Positions 45,095 through 53,659 are shown, counted from the first letter of the stretch. The stretch: DNA of 64,000 nucleotides from Butyribacter intestini (GCA_001414325.1 LLKB01000001.1:1059699-1123698), one strand, 5' to 3'. Notes: generated from the sequence alone by a model not told the origin. Numbers and translations are program-made.

Positions 45095-46333
45095 TTACAT
45101 AATGTTTTCATATACTTTCTTTAATTTCTTTAACTCGTCATCACTAATATCACATTCTGAAAGATTGCCTTTCTTTAAACGGTTTAGAAATATTCCTTCT
45201 ATTATCTTTTCTTTTGCAGGCATGGTCTTGTCCGTATTTTTTTCAAAATAATCCACCATTGAGACAATACTGTCTGAAAGCATAACAACCGCCGTTTCTT
45301 TATTTTCAGGTTTTTTTCTGTAATTTTGTATGATAAGTCCGGTCAGAGCATTGCAAAAATCATACTTTTCAGCCGTCATTTTTACAAAATCTTCAAATTC
45401 ATCCTTTTTTATCCTGCCAATCTCGTGATACATTCCTCCGGCTTTTGCAAGAGCACTGTCATATCCCATTTTCTTGGCGACACCTTCTGACATTCTGCCT
45501 ACTGCCACCGAATGTATATACAGCCTTTCAGAAAAACTCTTAAGCTCTGACATAAGCTCACAGTCCTCGTTCAAAATTTCCTTTGGTATCACCGTTTCTT
45601 TGTTTTTTATGCCATAAACTGTACATACACCGGCATTTTCAAGCTGCTCTATGGTATGCCTTACTATGAGTGTTATCAGCACAACAACGACTGCCGATAA
45701 AATCTGTATTATCGCATATGCTTTACCGGCACTTATCTTTCGCATATCAAATCCATATCTTACCATGACAAACACAGCAGAAAATACCGGCAGTGACAAT
45801 CCTGAAAATACAAGTTCCCGCATTGTGTTATCGGCAAACATCAGAACCATAGCTGCCCCGATTATCACATAATACAAAAGTATATTTTTGTCACCCGCAT
45901 ATCCACCCGAATACAATAAATATTGAACAATGCACAAAATATAGCATACTGTTCCGTGCTTCATGCCATCAATAGCTGATATAACTGCAACTGATACCAG
46001 CCACAGACAACCTATAAACAGATATTCGTTTATAATGATTAGCAATATCGAAAGGATTATATTAAAAGCATAAAGAACATTTGAATATATATTTTCCTTG
46101 TTTCTATTTTTCTCACACCTGAAAATTTCATGCTCATAAAATGATTGCAAAAGTATAATACATATAACAGCCGTCACAATATTTACAAGATTTTGCGTAA
46201 AATCCAAACCTTGTATTTTTCCCATCAGGACAGCTTCTAAAAGGATTGCTGCATATATGACACAAAAAACAATTTTACTTCTTGAAAATTTATTTCCTTC
46301 TGTTCGTTCTGTGCTCATTTTCTTTTGATTCAT
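45095..46333 (-). CDS. PgpH-related membrane HD-domain protein, truncated and degenerate
   Basis: 412 residues. Six or more helices occupy residues 18-225, then a C-terminal HD domain (about 265-400). Position between phoH and ybeY matches yqfF (pgpH), the c-di-AMP phosphodiesterase. Several things are off. The large extracellular 7TMR-HDED domain is absent. The HD pair in YHEIGR (303-304) is HE. The later HH metal pair (usually IxEHHGT) is replaced by LIIQNYRKK. The first histidine (H274 in LYIHSVAVGR) and VVMLSDSIVSMVDYF remain. I expect loss of phosphodiesterase activity; a binding or scaffold role is possible. It overlaps phoH by 44 bp. Confidence 0.75.
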   Translation of the reverse strand: MNQKKMSTERTEGNKFSRSKIVFCVIYAAILLEAVLMGKIQGLDFTQNLVNIVTAVICIILLQSFYEHEIFRCEKNRNKENIYSNVLYAFNIILSILLIIINEYLFIGCLWLVSVAVISAIDGMKHGTVCYILCIVQYLLYSGGYAGDKNILLYYVIIGAAMVLMFADNTMRELVFSGLSLPVFSAVFVMVRYGFDMRKISAGKAYAIIQILSAVVVVLITLIVRHTIEQLENAGVCTVYGIKNKETVIPKEILNEDCELMSELKSFSERLYIHSVAVGRMSEGVAKKMGYDSALAKAGGMYHEIGRIKKDEFEDFVKMTAEKYDFCNALTGLIIQNYRKKPENKETAVVMLSDSIVSMVDYFEKNTDKTMPAKEKIIEGIFLNRLKKGNLSECDISDDELKKLKKVYENIM

Positions 46334-47309
46334 TTATCTTCTTTCTTCTTTCCATCTTTTTCTCGTAATCATCATAAGCAGATACAATCTTCTGTACCAA
46401 AGGATGTCTCACGACATCTTTATTTGTCAGATAAGCAAATCCTATATCCTCAACTTTTCCAAGTACCTCCAGTGCCTGCTCAAGCCCTGATTTTGTAGTT
46501 CCCGGCAAATCTTTCTGCGTAAGATCCCCTGTAATAATGACTTTTGAGCCAAAGCCGATTCGTGTAAGGAACATCTTCATCTGAGCCGGTGTTGTATTCT
46601 GGGCTTCGTCAAGTATTATAAATGAATTGTCAAGCGTTCTTCCTCGCATATACGCAAGCGGAGCAACTTCAATAAGACCTTTTTCCGTATTTCTAAGATA
46701 GCTTTCTGCACCCATTATCTGATACAAGGCATCATATAACGGTCGTAAATACGGATCCACCTTGCTTTGTAAATCACCCGGCAGAAATCCCAATTTTTCG
46801 CCCGCTTCGATAGCCGGTCTTGTAAGGATTATCTTATTGACCTCATCCTTTTTAAAAGCTTCTATCGCCATAGCCATTGCAAGATATGTTTTTCCTGTTC
46901 CGGCAGGACCTATTCCAAATACGATCATCTTTTTTCTTATAAGCTCTATATAATTTTTCTGTCCGGATGTCTTAGGCTTTATCGGTTTGCCCTGTATCGT
47001 CCTGCACACTATATCTGAGTCAAGTTCAACAACCTCGCCCTCCCTGTTTTCCATCGAAAGTGCAAGTATATAATTAATATTCTGTTCTGTTATGGTATTT
47101 CCTCTCTTAGAAAGTTCGAGCAGTTCCATAAGGATGCTCTCTGCCTGCTTTACGCTTGCAGCCTCTCCAACAAGTTTTAAATTTCCATCTCTTGCAACCA
47201 TAGTCACATTAAGATTTTTTTCTATCTTTTTTATATTTGAATCAAAATTTCCAAATATATTTCTCTCATGTTCAGCCGGTATTTCCAGAACTGTTTCCAT
47301 TATTGCCAT
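46290..47309 (-). CDS. phoH: PhoH family ATPase
   Basis: 339 residues of the PhoH/YbeZ family, an RNA-associated P-loop ATPase linked to YbeY. An N-terminal KH-like part (NIKKIEKNLNVTMVARDG) precedes the ATPase with Walker A GPAGTGKTYLAMA, Walker B FIILDEAQNTTPAQ, and the sensor region ITGDLTQKDLPG. AAAAGGAATATGAAAA precedes the ATG, which lies 38 bp inside the end of yqfD. The C-terminus is Lys/Arg-rich (MERRKKINESKEN). Confidence 0.95.
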   Translation of the reverse strand: MAIMETVLEIPAEHERNIFGNFDSNIKKIEKNLNVTMVARDGNLKLVGEAASVKQAESILMELLELSKRGNTITEQNINYILALSMENREGEVVELDSDIVCRTIQGKPIKPKTSGQKNYIELIRKKMIVFGIGPAGTGKTYLAMAMAIEAFKKDEVNKIILTRPAIEAGEKLGFLPGDLQSKVDPYLRPLYDALYQIMGAESYLRNTEKGLIEVAPLAYMRGRTLDNSFIILDEAQNTTPAQMKMFLTRIGFGSKVIITGDLTQKDLPGTTKSGLEQALEVLGKVEDIGFAYLTNKDVVRHPLVQKIVSAYDDYEKKMERRKKINESKENEHRTNRRK

Positions 47310-48528
47310 TTTTCATATTCCTTTTTTGTCTGATTTTCTCATAATGCGTCTGTCTTTTAAGCCACACGAGTTTTCCCGTCGCCTTATATCCCGTACCTTC
47401 ACTATCAACCATAAAACTGCTGTCAACAAGCTTATACCCTATTTTTTCTTTTTTGCAGATATAATCTTTATATTTATATTTAAGCTCTGCTGCAGCTTCA
47501 TCAGGTGAATATTTTTTCCTGACATATGCATATTTTGCAAATGTCACTCTCCGAAACGAAACAGGAAATCTTTTTGTCAAAAAAGGGCATACGCATCCAC
47601 CATCATAAAGTATAGCACATTTTTTTGAAGTTTCCAAATCATTTAATGGATTATGTATAAAAAAATCCTTTTTAAATGCAGTTATCTTATAAACAACCTT
47701 TTTTCTGCCGGTATATTCCTTTATTTTCTGCACTCTTTTATAATAATCCGTATATAGTTCTTCATTTTTAAGCAAAACTATACCATCTGCTCTTACCTTT
47801 AACTTTCTTATCACTTCATCATTATCTCCGACAACCGGCACTATCCCTGATATGAGCACTTTTCCCTTTTTTACTTTTTTGCCTTTTCTTACTTTAGCAG
47901 TTCCCGCACTTGTAACTATTGAAATAACTTTTCCATCATCCGACGCGACCAGATCCGCCGGTTTCTTCTTTGTTATAATCTTATCCTTTGTCATTTCCCT
48001 TACATTTACTAAAAGCCTGCTTCCTTTCTTGTTGACTGACACCCAGCCTATGCCATCATAATGCTTTCTTATCTGTTTCTCTATCTTTTCATGGTCGATA
48101 TTTCCACCATACATCCCACAGTAAATATTCTTAGTATCGAGATAATCTACTATATTTTCCTCTGTATAATAGCTTTGTCCACTTATCTCTATACCCCATA
48201 TCCGTGACGAAAACACTATCAGCATAATAAAAAAAATGGCAATTCCCATAACCATATTTATATTTTTCTTTGCTGCCGTCAAAAGAAAAGGAAAACCTAT
48301 TCTCCTGTAAACTCTTGGAAACACATGACATTTCTTTGCTATATGATGTAATTTCCAAAAATCCGAAAGCCTTATGCAAAACCATATTATTCCTTTTTCA
48401 CGATCTGCTCTTATATTCCATATCTCAATCCCGTTATTCCTGCAAAGGTTTATAAACCTTCTTGACTCACCGTATTCCATGTAAACATTTAAAAACCCAA
48501 ATATCCATCCGGTTATTTTATGTACCAT
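47272..48528 (-). CDS. yqfD: Sporulation protein YqfD
   Basis: About 418 residues. A stretch of helix near residues 85-110 (NINMVMGIAIFFIMLIVFSS) is followed by a long outer region with the repeats characteristic of YqfD (RKHYDGIGWVSVNKKGSRLL, VASDDGKVISIVTSAGTAKV, RKGKKVKKGKVLISG). YqfD is required for sporulation in Bacillus and is made in the mother cell. GAGGAG precedes the ATG at 48528, inside a short form of the recurring leader. The presence of yqfC-yqfD suggests that the lineage sporulates or did so. Confidence 0.9.
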   Translation of the reverse strand: MVHKITGWIFGFLNVYMEYGESRRFINLCRNNGIEIWNIRADREKGIIWFCIRLSDFWKLHHIAKKCHVFPRVYRRIGFPFLLTAAKKNINMVMGIAIFFIMLIVFSSRIWGIEISGQSYYTEENIVDYLDTKNIYCGMYGGNIDHEKIEKQIRKHYDGIGWVSVNKKGSRLLVNVREMTKDKIITKKKPADLVASDDGKVISIVTSAGTAKVRKGKKVKKGKVLISGIVPVVGDNDEVIRKLKVRADGIVLLKNEELYTDYYKRVQKIKEYTGRKKVVYKITAFKKDFFIHNPLNDLETSKKCAILYDGGCVCPFLTKRFPVSFRRVTFAKYAYVRKKYSPDEAAAELKYKYKDYICKKEKIGYKLVDSSFMVDSEGTGYKATGKLVWLKRQTHYEKIRQKRNMKNGNNGNSSGNTG

Positions 48529-48530
48529 AC

Positions 48531-48555
48531 AACTCCTCATTTCTGCATTTTTTGT
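48531..48555 (-). promoter_or_regulatory. Recurring leader element, short copy 3 (before yqfD)
   Basis: On the minus strand ACAAAAAATGCAGAAATGAGG runs to 7 bases before the ATG, so it provides the ribosome site. It matches the other copies over its TGCAGAAATGAGG core but lacks the upstream CACATTATG part. Confidence 0.4.
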
Positions 48556-48569
48556 TTTTCATAAGACTT

Positions 48570-48884
48570 TTAGTGATATTCTATTGAGCTTATATTTCCC
48601 AGAACACACATCTCATCTTCCCTGAAATAAGCTATAACAAGCCTGCTTCCTTTTACATATATCTTTTTCTGCTTTGTCTGAATTTTTATGCTCTCCTCTG
48701 TATATTCTATGATGCTCCGGTAATTATCTATACATAATCTGTTATTGCCGTATGCCAGAAGCATCGGTGCTTTTGCTATTATATCCTGCGGTATGTCAAA
48801 TCGTTCAGAAAGTCTTTTTGATACTACAGGCTCTCTCGCCTCCGGCTTTGTCTGCATTTTATTTCCATGTTTATGTTTATGCAT
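48570..48884 (-). CDS. yqfC: Sporulation protein YqfC (YabP/YqfC family)
   Basis: 104 residues. Middle motif APMLLAYGNNRLCIDNYRSI and C-terminal YFREDEMCVLGNISSIEYH are typical of YabP/YqfC proteins. The first 20 residues are His/Lys-rich (MHKHKHGNKMQTK). CAGGAGGCTTATC precedes the ATG. It is the first gene of the operon through ybeY. Confidence 0.9.
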   Translation of the reverse strand: MHKHKHGNKMQTKPEAREPVVSKRLSERFDIPQDIIAKAPMLLAYGNNRLCIDNYRSIIEYTEESIKIQTKQKKIYVKGSRLVIAYFREDEMCVLGNISSIEYH

Positions 48885-48914
48885 GATAAGCCTCCTGCAT
48901 ACACTAATCTTATA

Positions 48915-48953
48915 TTATTTATATGCAGCAGCTTCGTATTCGGTCACACACAT
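48915..48953 (-). CDS. Possible 12-residue leader ORF upstream of yqfC
   Basis: On the minus strand AGGAGG is followed 6 bases later by an ATG opening MCVTEYEAAAYK and a TAA. The ribosome site is stronger than that of most genes here, and the ORF ends 31 bases before yqfC. It may be a translated leader peptide or a chance frame. Confidence 0.35.
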   Translation of the reverse strand: MCVTEYEAAAYK

Positions 48954-48978
48954 CACAAACCTCCTATTTCCATTTTAC

Positions 48979-49007
48979 TTGCTATAATATGCCAAATAAT
49001 ATATAAT
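48979..49007 (+). promoter_or_regulatory. Promoter of the DUF1836 gene
   Basis: TTGCTA (48979-48984), 17-base spacer, TATAAT (49002-49007). The start codon is about 80 bases downstream. It overlaps the divergent yqfC promoter. Confidence 0.6.
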
Positions 49008-49012
49008 AATGC
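48984..49012 (-). promoter_or_regulatory. Candidate sigma-E-type promoter of the yqfC operon
   Basis: On the minus strand GCATTAT (49006-49012), 14-base spacer, CATATTAT (48984-48991). This approximates the sigma-E consensus (KMATATT-N14-CATACAHT); yqfC-yqfD belong to the sigma-E regulon in Bacillus. Confidence 0.35.
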
Positions 49013-49088
49013 AAAGTTCAAAATAAAATAAAACATTGAAACAGTACACCAGGCAAAATCGGTGAACAAAACAGAAACGAGGAGCATT

Positions 49089-49742
49089 ATGCGTGAAAAA
49101 GAAAAATACAACCGCGAAATACTTGATCTTATTCGCAGTATGCAGAATATAGATTTTATCACACCTGAGGACATTCCAAACATAGACCTCTATATGGATC
49201 AGGTGACTACTTTCATGGATGAACATCTCGTATCTTCCAAGAGATTTGACGACGATAAGATACTCACAAAGACCATGATAAACAATTATACCAAAAATAA
49301 TCTCCTGCCTCCACCAAATAAAAAGAAATACTCCAAAGAACATATGCTTCTTCTGATATATATATATTATTTTAAAAATTTTCTTGCCATAAATGATATA
49401 AAGGATATATTAGACCCGGTAAGCAATCTCTTTTTTGACGGAAACGGTTCAAAAAAGATGGATGACATATATTCAGATATTGTAAATCTCATACTTGAAA
49501 ACATGGATTCACAGCTTAGGGATATAATTAGAAAATCAAACAAATCAAATAAATTGTACTCCGAATTAAGTGACGAAGATGAGAAAAAGACTCTCTCAAA
49601 ATTTGCTTTCATATGTATGCTGAGTTTTGATGTATGGGTCAAAAAAACTATTATTGAAAATCTTGTCGATGATACACTTGGCAAGAAAAAAAATACTGTT
49701 TCGTCAAACTCCTCAAACACAAAAGCCAAAAAAAACAAATAA
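49089..49742 (+). CDS. DUF1836 domain protein
   Basis: About 217 residues, helical. The DUF1836 core spans about residues 20-190: NIDLYMDQVTTFMDEHLVS, ILTKTMINNYTKNNLLPPP, then KKYSKEHMLLLIYIYYFKNF. The middle part (TMINNYTKNNLLPPPNKKKYSKEH) resembles a MerR-like helix-turn-helix dimer region, so DNA binding is possible. The C-terminal tail is Ser/Asn/Lys-rich. GAGGAG precedes the ATG at 49089. Its promoter overlaps that of the divergent yqfC operon. Confidence 0.8.
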   Translation: MREKEKYNREILDLIRSMQNIDFITPEDIPNIDLYMDQVTTFMDEHLVSSKRFDDDKILTKTMINNYTKNNLLPPPNKKKYSKEHMLLLIYIYYFKNFLAINDIKDILDPVSNLFFDGNGSKKMDDIYSDIVNLILENMDSQLRDIIRKSNKSNKLYSELSDEDEKKTLSKFAFICMLSFDVWVKKTIIENLVDDTLGKKKNTVSSNSSNTKAKKNK

Positions 49743-49752
49743 ACAGATTAAA

Positions 49753-49805
49753 AAACTCCAAAAAACATCTGTGATAATATTTATCACAGATGTTTTTTGG
49801 AGTTT
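49753..49805. terminator. Bidirectional terminator
   Basis: A 24-bp perfect stem starting AAACTCCAAAAAACATCTGT, with an ATAT-type loop, lies between the convergent DUF1836 and scpB genes. Confidence 0.85.
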
Positions 49806-49883
49806 AATTTTATGTGCAGCCTATATTTTATCACACGGGTACAACATTCATCACAATCCGCTTTGCGTTCTTCCAGTGGTGGT

Positions 49884-50474
49884 TTATCCCTGTTCAAGTT
49901 CTAGCCGAAGCTGAACTTCGTCCTCGGCTTCAAGTTTAAAATCTTCGATTTTTTCCGGATTTACAACCGGAAGATCTTCAAGAGACTCAATTCCAAAATT
50001 TCTCAAAAATTCTTCCGTAGTTGCAAAAAGAATAGGTTTTCCCGGAGCATCAAGCCTGCCCGCTTCGCACACGAGATTATATTCAACAAGTTTATTTACG
50101 GCATGATCGGTCTTTACCCCTCTTATATGCTCTATCTCCATCTTTGTAACAGGCTGTTTGTATGCTATAATAGATAAAGTTTCCAATAAAACATCAGTGA
50201 GCACATGTTTTTTCGGTACATGAGCTATACGGACAAGTGATTCATATGTCTCAGGTTTTGAACACATTTGAAAAGCTCCGTCAAGTTCTATTATCTGTAT
50301 TCCTCTGTTTCTCTCTGAATAATTGTCCATCATATTATGTATAACTTTGCGGCAGGTATCTTCATCCTGTCCGGTCGCAAGTGCTATCCTCTCTAGTTCA
50401 ACTGCCTCACCCATTACAAACAAAATTGCTTCTATATTTGCCTCCAACTCCGGCAAAGTCATTTCTACAGCCAT
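49884..50474 (-). CDS. scpB: Segregation and condensation protein B
   Basis: About 196 residues, two winged-helix domains. LEANIEAILFVMGEAVELER opens domain 1; LLETLSIIAYKQPVTKMEIE then HIRGVKTDHAVNKLVEY is the most conserved ScpB stretch. ScpB with ScpA and SMC forms bacterial condensin. The ATG at 50474 is preceded by GAGGGATA within a copy of the recurring leader. It is 105 bp after scpA. Confidence 0.95.
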   Translation of the reverse strand: MAVEMTLPELEANIEAILFVMGEAVELERIALATGQDEDTCRKVIHNMMDNYSERNRGIQIIELDGAFQMCSKPETYESLVRIAHVPKKHVLTDVLLETLSIIAYKQPVTKMEIEHIRGVKTDHAVNKLVEYNLVCEAGRLDAPGKPILFATTEEFLRNFGIESLEDLPVVNPEKIEDFKLEAEDEVQLRLELEQG

Positions 50475-50476
50475 AT

Positions 50477-50535
50477 TATCCCTCATTTCTGCACACATTT
50501 TTTACATAATGTGAAATATAACATATTTCACATAT
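50477..50535 (-). promoter_or_regulatory. Recurring leader element, copy 4 (before scpB)
   Basis: On the minus strand ATGTGAAATAT-GTT-ATATTTCACAT forms a perfect hairpin. It is followed by TATGTAAAAAATGTGTGCAG and AAATGAGGGATA, which delivers the scpB ribosome site. This is the most complete copy in the window. Confidence 0.5.
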
Positions 50536-50578
50536 ATGGATTTTTCGCACCAATCTCCATGCCTGTTAAAGTGCAAAC

Positions 50579-51364
50579 TTACCCTGCACTTGACGGTATA
50601 TATTCAACATCAGGTGCAAGACTATTGTATGTTATCTTTATATCGTCAAAAATCCTTTCCTGAACGATAAGCAGCTTTCCAACTTTCATAAGCTCAAGTA
50701 TTCCAAGAAAAGTTACTATCACCATAGTCTTGCCCGGATTTTTCTCAAGCATTGTCCTGAAGCTGAAACTTTTATGTCTCATAGCATACTCCTCGATATA
50801 GAGCATCCTGTCCTGCAAACTTACCGTCTCTTTTTTTATCTGCCCAAACTTACTCCTTATAGGGTCTATCTTGTCTATCTGCTTCTTCATAACATCATTA
50901 AATATGCTGCGAAGCCTTGCCAGAGTAACATCTCCTAAAAGTTCAGATACATCTACTGTCTCCTTATAGTCTGCTATTCCCTTTGGAATCGTAGATTTTT
51001 TATAAAGTATTTTTTCTGCGTCCATCTGTTTATCTTTAAGCTCATATGACGCATATTTAAATGTCTTGTATTCCAAAAGTCTTTCGACAAGTTCTGCCCT
51101 CGGATCTATCTCTTCTCCGTCCTCATCAACTTGAACCGGAAGAAGCATCTTAGATTTAATCTTAAGAAGTGTTGCCGCCATAACAAGGAAATCACTCATA
51201 ACATCCATATCATCAGTCTCTGATGCCGACAATATCTCCATATACTGTCTTGTTATCTCTGCGATAGGTATGTCAAAAATATCTATTTTATTTTTTTCTA
51301 TCAGATGTAATAACAGATCAAGAGGTCCGTCAAACACTTCCAGTTTTACAGATATACTACTCAT
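50579..51364 (-). CDS. scpA: Segregation and condensation protein A (kleisin)
   Basis: 261 residues. N-terminal FDGPLDLLLHLIEKNKIDIF followed by DIPIAEITRQYMEIL is the SMC-neck-binding end, and SDFLVMAATLLKIKSKMLLP follows. The C-terminal winged helix ends near VIVTFLGILELMKVGKL. It bridges SMC head and ScpB. AAAGGAGA precedes the ATG. Confidence 0.96.
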   Translation of the reverse strand: MSSISVKLEVFDGPLDLLLHLIEKNKIDIFDIPIAEITRQYMEILSASETDDMDVMSDFLVMAATLLKIKSKMLLPVQVDEDGEEIDPRAELVERLLEYKTFKYASYELKDKQMDAEKILYKKSTIPKGIADYKETVDVSELLGDVTLARLRSIFNDVMKKQIDKIDPIRSKFGQIKKETVSLQDRMLYIEEYAMRHKSFSFRTMLEKNPGKTMVIVTFLGILELMKVGKLLIVQERIFDDIKITYNSLAPDVEYIPSSAG

Positions 51365-51409
51365 TTTCTCATATCTCCTTTTAATACTATAGACAGTTTT
51401 ACTTTTCAG

Positions 51410-52039
51410 TCACAAAACAGCTATAAACAGCGACAAAAATTTTATAAAACCCATATAGCCTGCATTTATCAGATTAAGGAAAAGCGTCAGGATTAGAAGA
51501 AGTTTTATCTGAGTATCAGCTTTTATTATCCCAAGATATATCCTTGCAGATTTTCCGGCTATGATGTGCCCCATATCAAAGGTCGATACCGGAAACAGAT
51601 TTACGATAAAATAATCAAAACTGAGCATCTGCATATACTGCCAGAACAATATGCCTGCCCTGCGATTTCCGGAACTATTTAGTGCAGCGGCGGCATTTGC
51701 GTTTGTACCGTAAATAATATGAAGCATCTGAACCGACCCGAAAAATATTACTGCAAGAAACACCAGACCGCTTATTCCTATTATAAGATTTGTTTTCTTA
51801 TCCCTTATCCTGAACATAAACGGCTTAGAAACCGGAACATAGCAGGTAACAGCCAGCACAAGTCCCACTGGGTCTATATAACGCCACAGTTTCCATATTC
51901 CTCTGTGTTTTATGATTTGCTTATTGTTTTCTTTTACACGCAGCAGTACAAATATGACAGCCTTAAACAGTTCGTGTAAGACCATCAAAAGTACTGCAGC
52001 AACCAGACATATCACAATCTCCAATATCAGTCTTTTCAC
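51410..52039 (-). CDS. Site-2-protease-like (M50) membrane protein with degenerate active site
   Basis: 209 residues with about five helices. The family HExxH motif reads HELFK (22-26), so the second metal histidine is lysine. The distal metal motif NPxPxxDGG reads NLFPVSTFDMGH, keeping one Asp (155). Intramembrane proteolysis is therefore unlikely, though the fold is clear. M50-like genes commonly sit upstream of scpA-scpB in Clostridia, as here. The gene is 11 bp after obg. Confidence 0.75.
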   Translation of the reverse strand: MKRLILEIVICLVAAVLLMVLHELFKAVIFVLLRVKENNKQIIKHRGIWKLWRYIDPVGLVLAVTCYVPVSKPFMFRIRDKKTNLIIGISGLVFLAVIFFGSVQMLHIIYGTNANAAAALNSSGNRRAGILFWQYMQMLSFDYFIVNLFPVSTFDMGHIIAGKSARIYLGIIKADTQIKLLLILTLFLNLINAGYMGFIKFLSLFIAVL

Positions 52040-52050
52040 ATTCTACCTTC

Positions 52051-53343
52051 TTATTTATAATAATCAAACTGAAGGTCATACATTGCAACTGTATCGCCCT
52101 CCTCAATTCCCATGGCTTCAAGGTCATCAAGTATTCCGCTTGTTTTAAGGAATTTTTGGAAGAACTGGAAACCTTTCTCAGAATCAAGATTTGTATATCC
52201 AAGCATTTTCTCAATACGAGGTCCCTCAACATTGTAAACCTTATTTTTCTCATCATAAGTTACTGTGTATGGTTCATCCTCAAATTCCATCTCATCAAAT
52301 GAAAATTCTTTTTCAAATACAGTCGGTTCATCAGGCATCTCGTCAAGAAGTGATTTGACATAATAAAGAAGTTCTTTGACACCTTTGCCGCTAACGGCAG
52401 ATATAGGAAATACTTTTATTCCCTTTGGCTCAAACTCCTCTTTTAGAAGAGAGATAACAGTATCTTCTTCCGTACCGTAAAATACATCACACTTGTTTGC
52501 TGCGATAACCTGTGGTCTTTTTATAAGTTCATCATTGTATCTTGCAAGCTCGTTGTTTATTACATTTATATCATTGAGAGGATCCCTGCCCTCTGTCGAA
52601 GCTGCATCCACCATATGAATAAAGACCTTTGTTCTCTCGATATGCTTTAAAAACTCGTCACCAAGACCGATTCCGTCTGCCGCACCTTCAATAAGTCCCG
52701 GTATATCAGCAATAACAAATCCATCTGCACCCTCAAGATCTACAACACCCAAGATAGGCTGTAATGTAGTGAAATGATAATTTGCAATCTTTGGCTTTGC
52801 ATTGCTCACTCTTGAAAGAAATGTTGATTTCCCAACATTCGGAAATCCCACAAGTCCCACATCAGCAATAGTCTTTAACTCAAGTATGACCTCAAGCTCC
52901 CTCGCAGGTTTTCCCGGCTGTGCATACTTTGGCACCTGCATTGTAGGTGTGGCATAGTTCATATTTCCTTTGCCACCTCTGCCGCCCTTTAATACAATTT
53001 CCCTCTCGTGTCCGAAAGACATATCAACAATGACTTTTCCGGTACTTGCTTCCTTTATGACCGTTCCCTCAGGCACTTTGAGGATAATATTCTCACCATC
53101 TGCACCATGGCATCTTCTTCTTCCGCCCTGCTCACCGTCTCCGGCACAGAACTTTCTGCGGTGTCTAAAATCATTCAGAGTGTTTATACCTTTGTCCACC
53201 TGAAATATAACATCCCCGCCGCGTCCTCCGTCACCTCCGTCAGGTCCTCCGGCGGCAACATAAAGCTCACGCCTGAAACTTACATGACCGTCCCCACCTT
53301 TTCCGGAACGAATATATATTTTGGCACTATCTGCAAACATCAT
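52051..53343 (-). CDS. obg: GTPase Obg
   Basis: 430 residues with the three-domain layout of Obg/CgtA. The glycine-rich N-terminal domain (KIYIRSGKGGDGHVSFRREL) is followed by the G domain (P-loop GFPNVGKST, DIPGLIEG, NKCD) and the C-terminal OCT domain with GPRIEKMLGYTNLDSEKGFQ. It monitors ribosome assembly and the stringent response. AAGGTGGA precedes the tandem ATG ATG. It is 363 bp after rpmA, which ends in its own terminator, so obg probably has its own promoter in 53344-53600. Confidence 0.97.
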   Translation of the reverse strand: MMFADSAKIYIRSGKGGDGHVSFRRELYVAAGGPDGGDGGRGGDVIFQVDKGINTLNDFRHRRKFCAGDGEQGGRRRCHGADGENIILKVPEGTVIKEASTGKVIVDMSFGHEREIVLKGGRGGKGNMNYATPTMQVPKYAQPGKPARELEVILELKTIADVGLVGFPNVGKSTFLSRVSNAKPKIANYHFTTLQPILGVVDLEGADGFVIADIPGLIEGAADGIGLGDEFLKHIERTKVFIHMVDAASTEGRDPLNDINVINNELARYNDELIKRPQVIAANKCDVFYGTEEDTVISLLKEEFEPKGIKVFPISAVSGKGVKELLYYVKSLLDEMPDEPTVFEKEFSFDEMEFEDEPYTVTYDEKNKVYNVEGPRIEKMLGYTNLDSEKGFQFFQKFLKTSGILDDLEAMGIEEGDTVAMYDLQFDYYK

Positions 53344-53490
53344 TCCACCTTCTTTCTAAAGTAATATCTGCTATTTCAGAATAATTTATATAATAGTATT
53401 CTATAATTACGCATAATTTCTATATAATAATCTTTGATTGTATGCTAACATTCTATCTATATAACATTTTTAATGCAATAATATCAAGAT

Positions 53491-53570
53491 GTTTGGATCA
53501 AAAGGTATTTTGCCACTAACTAATGTCACGAATTGCTTCATTGCTATCTGCTTTTGACCCTTGCATTATA
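53491..53570. repeat. Palindromic intergenic element
   Basis: GGATCAAAAG (53493-53502) and CTTTTGACCC (53551-53560 region) form the outer arms, with CAATTCGTGACATTAGTTAG-type sequence inside. Its GGGTCAAAAG(C)AGATAGCAATG part recurs in the terminator at 26362. No ORF. It lies in the rpmA-obg gap; the remainder of that gap is AT-rich. Confidence 0.45.
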
Positions 53571-53624
53571 TCAATGTAGTACGATTCTTCTTAACTTTAA
53601 TTATAACATTTCTCTCTATATAAA

Positions 53625-53659
53625 ACAAAGAGAGACTGTCTTAGAAAGCCTCTCTTTGT
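53625..53659 (-). terminator. Terminator of rpmA
   Basis: ACAAAGAGAG/CTCTCTTTGT stem, then TTTTATATAG on the minus strand, about 48 bp after the rpmA stop. Confidence 0.75.
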
